Positions 56,061-64,000 of a stretch of 64,000 nt of DNA are shown here, piece by piece. The position numbers and the translations under genes were made by a program. The stretch spans positions 620,001 through 684,000 of the forward strand of contig NZ_CP065957.1 in assembly GCF_017310505.1 (NCBI RefSeq). Reading direction: 5' to 3'. The notes beneath the pieces were generated by a model that worked only from the letters and a program-made list of their open reading frames with translations, was not told the DNA's origin and made no database searches. Source of the DNA: Methylacidiphilum caldifontis (GTDB lineage: Bacteria > Verrucomicrobiota > Verrucomicrobiia > Methylacidiphilales > Methylacidiphilaceae). Position 1 is the stretch's first letter, and each line of letters begins with the position of its first letter.

Positions 56061-57413
56061 TTAAGGAAGTTGAAAAGAAAACTTTTTCGCAAGGTTTTGA
56101 ATTCCAAGATAGCTTCTGTTTGTTGGAGAGTTTTTCACGCTCTCATATAGAGAAGTATTTTCCCTTAAGAGATAATAGAGAAGAGTATACTGATAAATTT
56201 CGTCTTTTGTGTATCTCTTGTCCCAGTATTTTTCTTCTACTGAAAACCATTTAATTTTTTGGCGTAACTGATCTTGTTTAAGACCTTTAAGCTCTTCTAG
56301 GATTGTTGGATCTGGTTTTAAAGAAGCCAGCAGAGCTTCTTTTTCCCTTTTCTCTTTTCTACTCTTCACAAGGGATTCTGCTTGTTGGATTGACTCCAAA
56401 TCAAAATAGCCGCATCCCGATGAAGTTTTTGCTCCAACTCCAAAAACTCTAAGCCCTACGGAGAGAAATCTCCTTGCTAAATTGACATACTCTTTGTTAT
56501 TCTTCCTCCCTATAAGCGGAAAAGAAAAAATAGCACCTGGACCGACTGTAATAAAGAATACCGGGTTAGGACCCTCGTCATCGGTGGCAATCTCTTTAGC
56601 TCCTCTGTAATAATCCATATGATGACAAGAAATAACATCAAGTTCTAATCGTATTGGAAGGCTTTTATCTCCATTTGAGAGGGGCATTGGATAAGCCGGC
56701 AAAAACTGCACCATTCCAGCAAAATTTGCAATGCCAAGCTCTTCCTCTTCTTCTTGATAGAAAGGCTTTAAATGTAACATAAAATCTTTAGCTAAATCTG
56801 AACTTATTTCTTTCCAGGATGCTTTCCCTCCAGATGCATATTCCCAATCACTACCTTCCTCCCAATCCTTTGAGACCCAACCAAATACCAGAAGGCTTTC
56901 TCTAATCATTTGCTTTTTATTTAGAAAACCTTCATATAATTCCGGCCAAGGGCTTTCCTTGGGAGCTTCCCTATCTTTCCACATGTTTAGAGCCGCAATC
57001 GCCGCACGACGGGCACATCCTTTCACTGCACTACCGGGGATATAAGAAACTCCATATTGGTCCAAGCAAAGATTTGCATTTTCCAGTACACCACCGCTCA
57101 TGTTTACAACGAGCCGAGATTGTAACCGACCAAAAAGAATATAGTCCTTGAGTTCCGTATCTTTTGGCCAAAGATCTAAGAGAAATTCAAGTTGGTCTTC
57201 ACACCGAAGTTTTATAGAATCCCGCGTATGCTCAACTTGATCAATAACCTTTTTTAGTAAAGCTTTTCGATCATCTCCTTTAAGACGAGGGTCAGCATAT
57301 TTCGATAGCAAAAGAGATGGAGAAATAAAACTATCACCTTTCTGTTGAAGCAGGTTTTTTACTTCATTTGGAAGTAAATAAATACATTTTCCTAAAGAGC
57401 CCTCTTCTTTCAT
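56061..57413 (-). CDS. cmr6: Cmr6-like RAMP (Cas7-group) protein, long form
   Basis: A 450-residue RAMP protein, longer than usual Cmr6. An N-terminal helical part (about 1-95) precedes the RAMP core. Cmr6 hallmarks are YIPGSAVKGCARRA (124-136), LELDVISCHHMDYYRG (256-271), NPVFFITVGPGAIFSF (283-298) and the Gly-rich loop GVGAKTSSGCGYF (325-337). A Lys-rich C-terminal extension of about 110 residues follows. It is the first gene of the operon, with two candidate promoters upstream. In III-B complexes Cmr6 caps the crRNA 3' end beside Cmr1; no other subunit is present here. Confidence 0.88.
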   Translation of the reverse strand: MKEEGSLGKCIYLLPNEVKNLLQQKGDSFISPSLLLSKYADPRLKGDDRKALLKKVIDQVEHTRDSIKLRCEDQLEFLLDLWPKDTELKDYILFGRLQSRLVVNMSGGVLENANLCLDQYGVSYIPGSAVKGCARRAAIAALNMWKDREAPKESPWPELYEGFLNKKQMIRESLLVFGWVSKDWEEGSDWEYASGGKASWKEISSDLAKDFMLHLKPFYQEEEEELGIANFAGMVQFLPAYPMPLSNGDKSLPIRLELDVISCHHMDYYRGAKEIATDDEGPNPVFFITVGPGAIFSFPLIGRKNNKEYVNLARRFLSVGLRVFGVGAKTSSGCGYFDLESIQQAESLVKSRKEKREKEALLASLKPDPTILEELKGLKQDQLRQKIKWFSVEEKYWDKRYTKDEIYQYTLLYYLLRENTSLYESVKNSPTNRSYLGIQNLAKKFSFQLP

Positions 57414-57453
57414 ACAATAGCTCTCTTCCCGCTGGATTCTTTTTCATAATGTT

Positions 57454-57482
57454 TTTAAAATACGCAAGGATAAAAGTTTCAA
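57454..57482 (-). promoter_or_regulatory. candidate proximal promoter of the RAMP operon
   Basis: On the minus strand TTGAAA and TTTAAA are 17 bases apart, ending 41 bases before the cmr6 ATG. Confidence 0.35.
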
Positions 57483-57562
57483 TAAAGTGACATGTCGCAG
57501 AAAATCGAGGACGTCAAAAATTTCTCTCCTTCCTATGTACTCCATCATGAAAGCCACTTTTC

Positions 57563-57592
57563 CTTATACTATGGATATATTCTTAACGTCAA
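57563..57592 (-). promoter_or_regulatory. candidate distal promoter of the RAMP operon
   Basis: On the minus strand TTGACG and TATAAG are 18 bases apart, about 150 bases before the cmr6 ATG. It is the closer of the two to consensus. Confidence 0.4.
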
Positions 57593-57656
57593 GATATAAA
57601 AACCAAAAATATTCATTATAAGCTTAAGAAAAAATGGCATAATTCTTGGCAATATA

Positions 57657-57944
57657 AAGCCAAAGAACGTTCAACACAAACTCGAGAAGCTATCAGCTCT
57701 GACAGGTATCGGATGGCGGCACAACTGCATGCGGCACAGCTACGCAAGCTACAGGGCACAGTGCAATGACGCGCCACGTGTGTCTTTGGAGCTTGGGCAC
57801 ATGAGTCCGACACTTGTTTTTCGGCATTATCGGGCTTTAGTCAGTGAAGAAGATGGGCAGAGGTATTTTGAGATTTTTCCTGCTTTTGAAAGAAACGTAA
57901 TGAAGTTTAAAAAGGAAGTAAATCCTTTTAATCTTTTCCGTTGA
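57657..57944 (+). pseudogene. C-terminal remnant of a second tyrosine integrase
   Basis: Encodes KPKNVQHKLEKLSALTGIGW, then HNCMRHSYASYR, LELGHMSPTLV and FRHYRALVSEEDGQRYFEIFP. It closely matches the last about 95 residues of the island integrase at 44264 and keeps box II, the LGH motif and the catalytic Tyr. The N-terminal two-thirds is absent. It is the stump of a related element's integrase, divergent from the RAMP operon and 240 bases from it. Confidence 0.8.
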
Positions 57945-58190
57945 AATTTATATATAAATTCAGATAGTAGGTAGTAGCTATCTATTCATCGAATCTTTGA
58001 TTTAATCACGTTCTATTTCTATAGAAAGTGCTTATACAGCCACTTCAGATATCGATTCTCGATCAACTTCAAAAAAGGCATGGTACTTCAATCTAATTAA
58101 TTCTCAATCGATGTCTAATTTTTTAATAAAAGGTCGCTATTGACATTACCTAGGTCATCCTTAGCTTATTTCTAAGCGCTCAAATGTCTT
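57945..58190. other. 246-base intergenic region
   Basis: No gene, tRNA piece or CRISPR-type repeat was found next to the integrase stump. An att copy was specifically looked for by eye and not seen. Confidence 0.35.
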
Positions 58191-58682
58191 ATGCAAATAG
58201 GCGATTTTAAAGGATTCTTTTTATCTATTTTACGTCTATTAAAGTCTAAAATTCCACCTTTCCTGCGCTATTGGGCCGATATTCCCTCATTAACACTGCA
58301 ACCAGGACCTAAAGAAAAGAACTTATATGGCTTTTTGGGTCAAAATATATGTATTTATAGCTGTGTACGTGCAACAAATGATGGAGGACAGTCCGCGCGT
58401 ATACAAAGAGCAGTTTTGTACTGTAATAAGAATGGGAAGAATAATCTCTTTGAACATAAATTTCTAATAGTGAGTGATGGTCGCGTAGTAGTAGAAGATA
58501 TTCCTAAAAATACAACTAGGGATGTAATCAGTATTTTCCACTTACCTTCTGAATATATATCCCATGAAGGGTCATTCCAAGCCAATTTACTTGAACTTAT
58601 TGATCAATTCGGTGTCCGCTATTCTTTAAAAAAACCAATCTTTTATTATGTCCCCAGAGATTTTTCATATCCTCAATTCTGA
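58191..58682 (+). CDS. hypothetical protein of 163 residues
   Basis: Reads like a real soluble protein but matches no family I know. It is Lys/Ile-rich at the N-terminus, then beta-rich (LYGFLGQNICIYSCVRATN; ARIQRAVLYCNKNGKNNLFE; KFLIVSDGRVVVEDIP). TTRDVISIFHLPSEYISHEG and a conserved-looking FYYVPRDFSYPQF end it. No signal peptide or membrane segment. It lies between the integrase stump and IS remnants in accessory DNA. An ATG start is used without a clear ribosome site. Confidence 0.45.
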   Translation: MQIGDFKGFFLSILRLLKSKIPPFLRYWADIPSLTLQPGPKEKNLYGFLGQNICIYSCVRATNDGGQSARIQRAVLYCNKNGKNNLFEHKFLIVSDGRVVVEDIPKNTTRDVISIFHLPSEYISHEGSFQANLLELIDQFGVRYSLKKPIFYYVPRDFSYPQF

Positions 58683-59231
58683 AATTCTGATCTTTAATAG
58701 GGCTTTAAACAAAAGATGAAAAAATTTTAATTCTATACAGCCTATTTGAAAAGACAAAAAAGAAGGGAAATGGTTTTTTTGATTTTTGAAAAAATATTTG
58801 AGTTCTAAGTGATCAAATAAAACTGGTTCGATCAAAGTTATATCATGAGAATCAATAAGATCAAGAGGAGCTTCTGGTTAATTTGAAACAATGTTAAAAG
58901 ATCATCAGATGATGAGCATGGCTGGCAATGATGAATATCATTATGATCATGGTAAGGAAAAGGTAGAAAACATAAAGTAAAAAGGCAGATCGATTTTATG
59001 AAAAAACGCGTTAAGTTCTGTAGGGATCTGGGATAAGAGTTCAATTAAATGCTTTCCATTGGTATAGAGTTGGACTAAGCATGCTTGATGATCGCTAACC
59101 GATCTTCCTTATAATTTTGAGCAATATTTAGGCAGACAAAGGACTTAGGGTCAATAAAGTAGGACGTAATATGTGAATAAATATGAATAATATTTGTTGA
59201 TTATTTTCTTATATTTTGACATACTGTAGGC
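58683..59231. other. gap holding an IS remnant and the IS left flank
   Basis: Holds a short, decayed, inverted piece of the IS (58985-59085) and the region before the transposase start, in which the left terminus must lie. I could not recognise a left inverted repeat matching the right end. An 8-base palindromic AT stretch is not interpretable. Confidence 0.4.
58985..59085 (-). repeat. decayed IS1634-family 3' fragment
   Basis: Antisense match to the last transposase codons (AACGCGTTAAGTTCTGTAGG, then GAGTTGGACTAAGC), with base changes and without the terminus. It lies directly before the intact copy and in the opposite orientation. Confidence 0.65.
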
Positions 59232-60851
59232 ATGTATTTGCAGGAGGTGCGTACCTACCAGAAAGGCAAGATCTATCGGTCTTATCTCGTCCGGGAGTCC
59301 TACCGAGTGGGCAAACAGGTCAAGACGAGGATTTTAGCCAATCTAACTCGGATGCCTGAAGAAGTCCGGGATGCGGTCAGAGCAATCTTGCAGGGGAAGA
59401 AGCTTGTCCCCCTGGAGGAGTGGGAAGCCCCGGATGCTTTGGATTATGGAGGCCTGGCAGTCCTCAAGCAAGCTTGGCAACGATTCGGTTTGGATCAAGC
59501 TCTTGGCGGAGTCAAATCGGAACGGAAACGGAAACTTTTGAAGGCGATGATCTACGGGCGGATTCTCTTTCCCTCATCCAAGCTTGCCCTGCGGGAGGAA
59601 GCCCGGGGGACACTCATAGCCAAGGCTTGTGGGTTGGAGGAGGATGACCTGGAGGAGGGAGATCTCTACCAAGCGATGGATGGACTCGGGTGGCTTTGGA
59701 GCGGGATCGAGAGGAAGCTCTACGAGGAATCTCAACCGGCTGGAGCAAGCCTGGTGCTTTATGATCTATCCAGTGTATATTTTGAAGGGGATGGTCCAGC
59801 TGGCTTGGCCCAATATGGCTACAGCAGGGATCATCGGCAGGATAGGCTGCAGGTTCTTCTTGCCGTCGCTACGGATAGTCGGGGCATTCCAATTCATGTG
59901 GAGGTGCTTCGAGGGAACCGGGCGGATAGTACGACCCTGACGGGGCTTTTGGTTACCCTGCGACGAAGGTTTGGGATCCAGGAAGCGACCTTTGTCTTCG
60001 ACGGGGGGATGAAGAGCCGGTGGAACCTGGAGATATTGACGGGTCTGGAACTCCAGTATGTGACACGAGCAACTCAAGCAAAGCTGCAGGAGATTATCGG
60101 AAGCCTTCCTGAAGATCGCCAGCTTTGGCTTACGGATCGGACTCGGGTCCTGGAGATTGTACACCAGGGAGTTCGCTATGTTATCGCCGGAGGGGAGTGG
60201 CGAGCGCAACGGGATAGGGAGCGACGGGAAAGACGGATCGAGCAAGGAGAAGAGCTGCTGCGCCAAATAGCACGATCGATGCGGAAGGGAGTGGATCCGG
60301 TCAATCTGGGCAGCCGGGTCGGCCGGGCGCTCCAGAGAATCCAGGCGCATAAATACTTTCGGTATGGGGTTGACGCCAAAGGCCGGTTCTGGTGGAAGCT
60401 CGATTTGGAGCGGGTTAAGGAAGAAGAGGCGATCGATGGTTGGTATCTTTTGGAAACTAACCTTCCCTCGGCCAAAGCTTCGGATCAGCAAGTCCTCACG
60501 CACTACAAGAGGCTTGCAGAAGTTGAGTCAGCCTTTTGCGAGCTCAAAAGCTACATGGAAATCCGTCCGATCTATCACTGGCGGCCGGACAGAGTCCGTA
60601 ACCATATAAGGCTCTGCTTCTTGGCCTTCTGGATCAGTGCCCAGCTCGGAACCGAATGGTTAGCGAAGGGTTTTACCGAAGAAGTTCCCAAAGTGCTCCG
60701 TCGCTTGCAATCAATCCGCTTGGTCCAACTCTCTAGCAAGGGAAAGCCTGTGATTAGTTTCTTATCCCGGATCCCTACAGAGCTCAACGCATTGCTTCAT
60801 AAACTCGACCTGCTACCGCTGTTTGCTCATCCGCCCAAGTGGGCTATGTAG
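59232..60851 (+). CDS. IS1634-family DDE transposase, intact
   Basis: A 539-residue transposase. The N-terminal part is SYLVRESYRVGKQVKTRILA; the DDE residues are D in LVLYDLSSVYFEGDG, D in ATFVFDGGMKSRW, and E in VESAFCELKSYMEIRP, followed by YHWRPDRVRNHIRLCFLAFW. This is the IS4-superfamily/IS1634 arrangement. GC content is visibly higher than the flanking DNA, suggesting recent arrival. It is the only complete copy in the window and could mobilise the other ends. A stem-loop and the right terminus (to about 60918) follow. Confidence 0.92.
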   Translation: MYLQEVRTYQKGKIYRSYLVRESYRVGKQVKTRILANLTRMPEEVRDAVRAILQGKKLVPLEEWEAPDALDYGGLAVLKQAWQRFGLDQALGGVKSERKRKLLKAMIYGRILFPSSKLALREEARGTLIAKACGLEEDDLEEGDLYQAMDGLGWLWSGIERKLYEESQPAGASLVLYDLSSVYFEGDGPAGLAQYGYSRDHRQDRLQVLLAVATDSRGIPIHVEVLRGNRADSTTLTGLLVTLRRRFGIQEATFVFDGGMKSRWNLEILTGLELQYVTRATQAKLQEIIGSLPEDRQLWLTDRTRVLEIVHQGVRYVIAGGEWRAQRDRERRERRIEQGEELLRQIARSMRKGVDPVNLGSRVGRALQRIQAHKYFRYGVDAKGRFWWKLDLERVKEEEAIDGWYLLETNLPSAKASDQQVLTHYKRLAEVESAFCELKSYMEIRPIYHWRPDRVRNHIRLCFLAFWISAQLGTEWLAKGFTEEVPKVLRRLQSIRLVQLSSKGKPVISFLSRIPTELNALLHKLDLLPLFAHPPKWAM

Positions 60852-60918
60852 GCAGAACAAAAATGTTATATCGTTCTGCTGCAACAATTTATATCTTAGA
60901 GTTTCGGAAGTTCAGCTA
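60852..60918 (+). mobile_element. right end of the IS: sub-terminal stem-loop and terminus
   Basis: GCAGAAC (60852-60858) and GTTCTGC (60873-60879) form a perfect 7-base-pair stem with a 14-base loop right after the transposase stop. The element ends near 60918 with GAGTTTCGGAAGTTCAGCTA. Both parts persist in most remnants, so they are probably needed for mobility, or act as a terminator. Confidence 0.6.
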
Positions 60919-61202
60919 AGCCTTCATATGTCAAATATTTGAAAATGATCAATGCCTAAGATAATTTGTCTTGCGGCATTTTTCCTACAGATTGATCATC
61001 ATCAACTTAAGAATTATGGTTTCTCTTTTTCTTGAAAACCTTTTTCTTCAGCAAACCCCAAATCGCATATTACATATAATTCTACATTGTCATGAAGAAA
61101 TCCAAAGAAACGAAATTAATTTATTCAGAATATATTGTAGAATAACAAAAAGCTCAAATTCCTTGTTATTTTTCAACTGTTCCATCAGAATTCAGTTGAA
61201 AA
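60919..61202. other. intergenic region after the IS
   Basis: 284 AT-rich bases. An 86-residue TTG-started frame here has no gene-like features and is not called. Confidence 0.35.
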
Positions 61203-62003
61203 CTAGCTTAAATGCTTTTCCCACCGATTAGTTATTAAATGACCGATTGCAATGAATCCTGCTCCCAAAATCGTCCCTCCATAAGTTACGATGAGAGGTA
61301 ACCAATTATGTTGTGCGAAGCCAGCATACCAAGGAGCAAATATGAGGGTAATTGGCAAGACCATAAAAGCGATAAGGCCGCCCCAAAAGCCTACTACTTT
61401 TATAACGATAGAAAGATTTAAAATAAACGATACGACAGCTGTGACTGCATATATTATCCATCCACTAACAATAAAAGAAGTTGCTATAAATTTGGAGATT
61501 GCAATTGATCGTAACTTTGCTTTATAATGTCCTTCATGTGTGTTTTGAATACCTTTTGGATTAGGTCCATATTGGTTGTCTCCAGGTGTGCTGTCACGCA
61601 GTAAAAGAAGCAAAAACACTAAAACCCACACAAGCAGCAGTATTAATATCAAATCGACAATCCACTCAATACCTGCCACACCAGATATGAAAATACCGAC
61701 TAACAACAGTATTGGTATTAGTAGCCACTTCCCACTATGTGAGGTATCGTGTAATCGTCGAACAGTCACTGCAAGGGATGGTATTAAGGTAGCAAGCCAA
61801 TAAATAAAACTAAGAGGACCATAACTTGGTGTTTCATTACCTAGCTCAAAATATTCAACGTAGAGAAACTGATCTAAAATTCTGAGACAAATCAAAAAAA
61901 GATTGTTAAACAAAAAGTAACACCAAAACTCACTGCGTCGTGCCCGCCCGAAAAAGTCTGTATATTTCCGCAATGCAGATAAGTACCATTCCATACACTC
62001 CAA
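61203..62003 (-). CDS. DUF805-family membrane protein
   Basis: A 266-residue inner-membrane protein. The N-terminal half is DUF805: WYLSALRKYTDFFGRARRSEFWCYFLFN, the LAVTVRRLHDTSHSGKW loop, and LLLRDSTPGDNQYGPNPKG after several hydrophobic helices. The C-terminal part (about 155-266) adds three more hydrophobic helices not typical of the family. Function of DUF805 proteins is unknown. No operon partner. Confidence 0.8.
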   Translation of the reverse strand: MECMEWYLSALRKYTDFFGRARRSEFWCYFLFNNLFLICLRILDQFLYVEYFELGNETPSYGPLSFIYWLATLIPSLAVTVRRLHDTSHSGKWLLIPILLLVGIFISGVAGIEWIVDLILILLLVWVLVFLLLLLRDSTPGDNQYGPNPKGIQNTHEGHYKAKLRSIAISKFIATSFIVSGWIIYAVTAVVSFILNLSIVIKVVGFWGGLIAFMVLPITLIFAPWYAGFAQHNWLPLIVTYGGTILGAGFIAIGHLITNRWEKHLS

Positions 62004-62396
62004 TTCTTTTTGTCTATTTTAGGGAAAAAATTCTTTCATGAAAATATATAGCTTTTCAGCCTTTTCATCTTCAAAAGATTATAAAATTCTTGTAAAAGCA
62101 ATAAATTATTTTCCACCCTGCGCATGCCTCTGAAGACCTTTTTTACCATACTTGACCAACAAAATAAGAAAAAGCCATCAAATTCAATAACTGAATATCA
62201 AAGATATTTGTTCAAAGATATTTGTCACTGCCAGCTTATGTCACTAATAATGCAAGATACTGATCTTTCTTTGAAAAAGTAGAATCCAGTTGTCGATATA
62301 CTTGATTATTTAATATTGTCTTCCATTTTCAAACTCTATTTCGTAATTAGCGTTTTTCTTATTTGTTTTTCAGTTTATGTTATATCCCTTCTTAAT
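62004..62396. other. 393-base intergenic region
   Basis: AT-rich, no gene or repeat recognised. Confidence 0.35.
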
Positions 62397-62957
62397 TTAT
62401 TTTCGACTTTGTTGTATCCCATACACCCGATTCAGAAACTCATCCAGATCGTCAAACTCTTTTAATTGTAAAAGAAGAACCACTTCTTGTTTTACAATTA
62501 TCTCACCAATCTGTTTTAGATCTCTCAGACCACTAGGCTCATTTTGTACTAAATGAGTTATTTCATGTTTAAGAAAATCCGTCCGATCACAAAGCTCATT
62601 ATATACCATTCGAGTAATATTCTTTAGTTTCTTGAAGTATCTTAATTCCTCATCTATTTTCCTTCTTGGATATTTATTAAGTTCATAAATATATTCTTTA
62701 GCAACAGTTTTCGCTTGTTGTAATGTTTCTTCAAAGGTATTTTTGCTTTGATATAAGTCATCCGTCAAATAGCCTTCACTAATACACTTATCAACCTCAT
62801 TAATAAATTCATGAGCATATACATCTAATTCAGCTGTTAAACCAGCTAACTTTTCCAATTTCTTATTAGGAGATGGTGAATATGTAAAGAAAGTAAGGCA
62901 TAAAAAAAGAACGAACATCGCTCCAATCACCATTAATATGTCCTTTATGATTTTCAC
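62397..62957 (-). CDS. membrane-anchored coiled-coil protein
   Basis: A 186-residue protein with one N-terminal hydrophobic helix (about 5-27, DILMVIGAMFVLFLCLTFF) and a long charged, helical remainder (for example EETLQQAKTVAKEYIYELNK) ending near EFDDLDEFLNRVYGIQQ. It probably projects into the periplasm as an anchored helical bundle. The family was not recognised, and no neighbour suggests a role. Confidence 0.5.
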   Translation of the reverse strand: MKIIKDILMVIGAMFVLFLCLTFFTYSPSPNKKLEKLAGLTAELDVYAHEFINEVDKCISEGYLTDDLYQSKNTFEETLQQAKTVAKEYIYELNKYPRRKIDEELRYFKKLKNITRMVYNELCDRTDFLKHEITHLVQNEPSGLRDLKQIGEIIVKQEVVLLLQLKEFDDLDEFLNRVYGIQQSRK

Positions 62958-63048
62958 ATTTCTCTTCAGATTATTTTTATGAGATTAACCTTTTCATTTT
63001 CTGATTACAATATTTCGTTAAAACTTTTTCTTACTTTATAGAAGTGCT

Positions 63049-63400
63049 AACTGAACTTCAGAAACTCCAAGATAAATATATTGAAGTAGAATTACATTGG
63101 CTTTTTATCTGCCTAACTAACCCACTTGGGCGAATAAACGAAAAGCTGAAGCAGGTCAATTTTTGAAGCAACGCGTTGAGCTCTGTATGAATCCGAGATA
63201 AGAGGACGATCACAGGCTTTTCCTTGGTAGAGAGTTAAACCAAGCGAATTTCCTGAAAGCGGGTGATCGCTTTAGGAAATTCTTCAGTGAACTTCTTCTC
63301 TCTCAATTCTATTTTGTACCTATCGCTAATCCAAAAGGTTAAGAAGCTGAGCCTAATTCCATAGGGACAAGCTTCTTTCTCTGCAAGACAGCCCTGACAG
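63049..63400 (-). pseudogene. decayed IS1634-family 3'-end fragment
   Basis: Right terminus AACTGAACTTCAGAAACTCC and the last about 85 transposase codons with frameshifts (RLSFLTFWISDRYKIEL, then KKFTEEFPKAITRFQEIRLV). It is more diverged than the other copies, so it is an older insertion. Confidence 0.75.
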
Positions 63401-64000
63401 CAGTTGTTTAATGCTGGAACAATGTTTAGTGGCATCTTTAATTGTCAAAAAACTGAGGCTTTCTATTACTTATCAGCTACGAAAAGCCTCTGAAAAATTG
63501 CTTAAGGAAACGGTGTGTTAATAGATCAATTGCTAGGTTAAAATATTATGTTGCCCTCCAAAGGAACTTACTCTACCCTTACAAGATAATTATGCTTGTT
63601 GAAACTAAATCTAGACTACTCATTAGAACGGAAGGCGTATTCTTTTTCTTTTCCTTATGATGTGTATGATGCTGTAGTTGGCAGGATCATCATGGGTTAC
63701 CTTATTAAAAAAGAGGAAAACGAGCGTTTTATCGGTCAGAGTTATTTTCCAAAAAGAGTATGGAAAGATAGTATGGAGAAACAAAAAGAAAGATAATAGG
63801 CGGTCAGTCGACAGTCTACACTACTGCTCGACAATGAAGGAAGCTCTCACAGACGATTTCATAAAAGTTGGCATTCTGATTTGTTTTCTCCGAATGATAT
63901 TATAGCCTTTAAATATTATTGTACTTTAACGATGCCTCAAGGATTATTGTGGGAAGGCATTATACAGGAAAACTACAGTTGGACTTACATAGACATTCAT
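63401..64000. other. window end: no supported gene
   Basis: Short frames occur (63596-63796 from TTG, and a frame from 63934 running off the end: MPQGLLWEGIIQENYSWTYI), but neither has a good start or a recognised motif. Possibly decayed genes. Confidence 0.3.

Noticed and set aside
59766-60503. 245-residue frame antisense to the transposase
   Set aside because: Long only because the element is GC-richer; no ribosome site or recognisable motif, and the transposase in the other strand is certain.
60971-61231. 86-residue frame after the IS
   Set aside because: TTG start without ribosome site, low-complexity Ile/Leu/Asn composition and partial overlap with the DUF805 gene.

Overview
The window looks like part of the chromosome of a moderately AT-rich, thermophilic or acidophilic bacterium close to Methylacidiphilum (Verrucomicrobiota). 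I infer this from three things: a Gram-negative envelope block (BamA, an OmpH/Skp chaperone, LpxD) running into hom-thrC and leuC, a fungal/archaeal-style P-type proton ATPase suited to acid pH, and the overall protein style. No rRNA is present, so genus is an inference.

Positions 1 to about 37,700 are ordinary core genome. In order they hold bamA-ompH-lpxD-hom-thrC-leuC, a small SH3 lipoprotein, tRNA-Ser(GGA) and the proton ATPase; two small Cys-rich proteins; a lone polytopic membrane protein and a large TIKI/ChaN-like protein; nadE facing a class IV aminotransferase; dsbD; uvrC facing a nagA-purL pair; miaB; a candidate structured RNA; an AI-2E-type permease; putA; a secreted aspartyl-protease-like protein; an SDR; 5-formyl-THF cyclo-ligase; and SYLF and FecR-like exported proteins.

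From tRNA-Thr(TGT) at 37,637 the character changes. The 3' half of this tRNA recurs at 38,871 and 45,516, which marks two tandem islands in the tRNA. The right-hand island carries a tyrosine integrase broken by one in-frame amber codon, a DUF2321-like zinc-ribbon protein, a DUF2971-like protein, and a tight TIGR04255-small protein-PIN operon that looks like a toxin-antitoxin or defence module. From there to the end of the window the DNA is full of decayed copies of one IS1634-family element. Only one copy is intact (59,232-60,851); nearly all remnants come from its 3' end.

The most interesting locus is a four-gene minus-strand operon (57,413 down to 49,555): a Cmr6-like RAMP, a Cmr1-like RAMP, a 1,465-residue SF1 helicase with a C-terminal Vsr/DUF559-type nuclease, and a Csx3 ring nuclease fused to a P-loop ATPase. 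No Cas10, Cmr3, Cmr4, Cmr5, Cas6, adaptation gene or CRISPR array is seen in the window. The first three genes are tightly coupled and intact, so this reads as a designed RAMP-helicase-nuclease system and not as a simple deletion remnant. A second integrase remnant lies just upstream of it. The window ends in sparse accessory DNA with a DUF805 membrane protein and a small anchored coiled-coil protein.
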